A DNA stretch of 64,000 nt from Bacillus mycoides (GTDB taxonomy: Bacteria; Bacillota; Bacilli; Bacillales; Bacillaceae_G): positions 2,971,001 through 3,035,000 of the forward strand of contig NZ_CP036132.1 of the NCBI RefSeq assembly GCF_018742245.1, read 5' to 3'. A program made the translations under genes and the position numbers. The notes beneath the pieces were generated by a model. That model did not search any database. It had not been told where the DNA came from and saw only the letters and a list, made by a program, of their open reading frames with translations. Position 1 is the first letter of the stretch. Each line of letters begins with the position of its first letter. Of the stretch, positions 62,406 to 64,000 are shown piece after piece.

Positions 62406-63212
62406 ATGGAATTAGAATCCGAGGTTAAAGCAATCGTTTTAGATTTAGATGGTACGTTATTAAATTCACAAAAGAAAGTGTCAGAAAGAAATAGAAAGGC
62501 TATACTGGAGTGTCTGAAGAAAGGATTAAAGGTTATTTTTGCTACAGCAAGGGCGCCACGATCAGTCAAAGTTTTTCTTCCTCACGAACTTCAAGACATT
62601 GCAACTATGATTTACTACAATGGAGCTTTGGTAGTGGATAACGCATTAGGTTACAGACAACATTACCCGATTGAATCAGCAATCACAAATGAAATTATAG
62701 AATTTGTTATTACTCACCAGGCTGATGCATGCCTCTCAGTTGAATCGGAAGATACATGGTACAGTAATAAAACATTGGATTACAACAAAACCATGAATGC
62801 AGTTGTAAATCCAATTGTAGTTCCATTAAATGAATTAAAAAAAGTTAGTGCTTCAAAATTATTAATCTCACAATATACTCATTATGAAAAACTACAAAAA
62901 CAGTTTGCACATAAAGTAAGTACTATATGTACCGATGCAGGAACTTTAACTCAAATCATGGCAAAAGGTGTTTCTAAAGAACGAGCTGTAAGGGAAATCT
63001 GCACCCAAAATAATATCTCTATGGGTAACATAATGGTCTTTGGAGACGATTGGAATGATTTAGAGCTATTCTATACATCTGGTTTTCCAATTGCTATGGG
63101 AAATGCAATACCTAAATTGAAGGATGCTGCATATTTTATTACCGATACCAATGATAAAGATGGTGTAGCTCAAGTATTAGAAAAGTTAATTTGTACTGTT
63201 AACAACAGTTAA
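62406..63212 (+). CDS. Cof-type HAD-IIB phosphatase
   Basis: 268 residues. HAD motif I AIVLDLDGTLL with nucleophile Asp, motif II FATARAPRSV, the Cof C2 cap (about 85-185), and motifs III/IV KGVSKERAVREI and MVFGDDWNDLELF. Cof-type enzymes dephosphorylate sugar phosphates, pyridoxal phosphate or FMN. The particular substrate is unknown. AGGGG before the ATG. Confidence 0.88.
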   Translation: MELESEVKAIVLDLDGTLLNSQKKVSERNRKAILECLKKGLKVIFATARAPRSVKVFLPHELQDIATMIYYNGALVVDNALGYRQHYPIESAITNEIIEFVITHQADACLSVESEDTWYSNKTLDYNKTMNAVVNPIVVPLNELKKVSASKLLISQYTHYEKLQKQFAHKVSTICTDAGTLTQIMAKGVSKERAVREICTQNNISMGNIMVFGDDWNDLELFYTSGFPIAMGNAIPKLKDAAYFITDTNDKDGVAQVLEKLICTVNNS

Positions 63213-63291
63213 AAGGGTAGAATAGTTACTTCCTATATCGAATTTTACGTCAACTAGTCCATTATGTATCTAAAGATACATGTATCCTTCA

Positions 63292-63512
63292 TCAAAATAG
63301 AAAAGTAGAAGTGTATATTTTTCCTTTACTATTGTGCACTCTATATTGCTGTGAATCGTTGACCTTTACTTTTTCGTCAATTATAAACCCTTTACCTATA
63401 TTTACAGTTCCAGCGACATCTTTCCCCTGCCCAGAAAGGTATTATTGAAACGTAGATTATTAACCTTAGCAACAACACGCTTACCTACAAAGGGACTCCA
63501 CAGTAATTTCTC
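63292..63512 (-). pseudogene. Remnant of an endolysin/amidase SH3 cell-wall-binding tail
   Basis: EKLLWSPFVGKRVVAKVNNL and RFNN in one frame, then in another VNIGKGFIIDEKVKVNDSQQ and YRVHNSKGKIYTST before a stop. This is the C-terminal wall-binding domain of B. cereus group phage amidases (KVNNLRFYNKPSW...QYKVHNSKGKTYYVTA as I recall). Frameshifts and no catalytic domain: a relic of a phage or autolysin gene. Confidence 0.65.
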
Positions 63513-63670
63513 CTACTATATATATAAATCATACTTAGTTAAATTGGGTTTATTTTATACGGAGCCAAAAACCTCTAAATGTTTATTTTATAATTACATA
63601 AATAATCCTAACATCTCCAAAAATTGATATAATGATACAGTTATTAATAGCAATTAGGGAGATATGCAGC

Positions 63671-64000
63671 ATGAACTATACACATATGCCAAAAGGAATA
63701 GGAATGGTTAAGCGGACTCCGTTCGCTCCGATACCGAAGAAATTCATCGGCATTGGTAAGATTGTTAAAAAACAAACAAAAGTGGAGCGCCCTACATTAA
63801 CCCAAAACGAACAAGAAATTATTGAAAACAAGTTATTATGTTCATTTCTTTCTGAAGAGAAAATATTGATTATTTATTATAGAGATGGTCATTTGCTTAC
63901 TAGATATGTGACTGTAACTGACATAAATCCGATAAAGAATTTAATAACTTGCACTGATGCATCTTATAACAGAATTTTCCTTAATTTTATAGATATAATT
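63671..64000 (+). CDS. YolD-like family protein (runs off the window)
   Basis: 110 residues visible. KGIGMVKRTPFAPIPKKFIG, then FLSEEKILIIYYRDGHLLTR, YVTVTDINPIKNLITCTDAS and YNRIFLNFIDII. The YVTVTDINPxxxxI core is typical of YolD-like proteins, often next to Y-family DNA polymerases (UvrX/DinB). AGGGAGA lies upstream of the ATG. The end lies beyond 64000. Confidence 0.75.
   Translation, partial: MNYTHMPKGIGMVKRTPFAPIPKKFIGIGKIVKKQTKVERPTLTQNEQEIIENKLLCSFLSEEKILIIYYRDGHLLTRYVTVTDINPIKNLITCTDASYNRIFLNFIDII

Noticed and set aside
63445..63627. Rightward 60-codon open frame
   Set aside because: Antisense to the endolysin relic, poor start and no ribosome binding site.

Overview
The window looks like a chromosomal segment of a Bacillus cereus group organism (B. 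cereus / B. thuringiensis / B. anthracis relatives). The DNA is AT-rich, genes have strong GGAGG-type ribosome binding sites, and starts are often TTG or GTG. The gene content also fits: HssRS heme sensing, a serC-serA-DUF1015 operon, a sigM-yhdL-yhdK-like ECF operon, a Rap/Phr pair carrying the GHTGG pentapeptide, a PhaZ-type PHB depolymerase, bcr1-type repeats and IS231-type remnants. No rRNA, tRNA or CRISPR array is visible.

Layout. 1-30 kb is mostly ordinary core or peripheral chromosome: an MFS pump, hssRS, a YitT protein, an unusual repeat-rich Phr-like precursor next to a rap-phr operon, a MaoC-like hydratase, serine biosynthesis, the ECF sigma operon, a GH113-like secreted protein, lipoproteins, a penicillin-acylase homologue, a giant HEAT/DUF4132 protein, a DnaD-domain protein, a divergent TetR/MFS pair, and a run of small lipoprotein and membrane genes.

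30.2-49.4 kb is the distinctive region. It is a polymorphic-toxin / polyimmunity island transcribed almost entirely leftward. At its right end is a YwqH/YwqI-like type VII secretion toxin operon: a coiled-coil protein, a WXG100-like protein, a DUF5081 protein, a small helical protein, a 585-aa pre-toxin with a swappable C-terminal domain, and an overlapping Imm22 immunity gene. Left of it lie a serine recombinase, a broken IS110 element, and a headless AHH-nuclease toxin tip with an overlapping partner gene. Beyond that are about sixteen small immunity-type genes (SUKH, Imm30, Imm3, YezG/DUF600, ankyrin, DUF6985, SUKH fused to an L7/L12-like domain, Imm22). The headless tip and the intact toxin share a 14-bp junction coding for a GTGE motif, which marks the point where toxin tips are exchanged. 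Two right-facing intruders, a frameshifted AlkD-like gene and a SunI-like gene, interrupt the array.

49.4-64 kb is a patchwork: bcr1 and IS231-like debris, decayed genes (L,D-transpeptidase, GyrI-like regulator tail, DUF817, endolysin SH3 tail, IS231 transposase), and intact genes. The intact genes are a VanY-type carboxypeptidase with an apparent ATT start, a CapA-like lipoprotein, a NETI protein, MFS pumps, PhaZ, a MarR-MFS operon, a serine hydrolase and a cupredoxin. A visibly GC-richer glutamate decarboxylase lies between IS231-type remnants, followed by a Cof-type HAD phosphatase. The window ends inside a YolD-like gene.

All functional statements come from reading motifs and translated sequence by eye. 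No database search was run.
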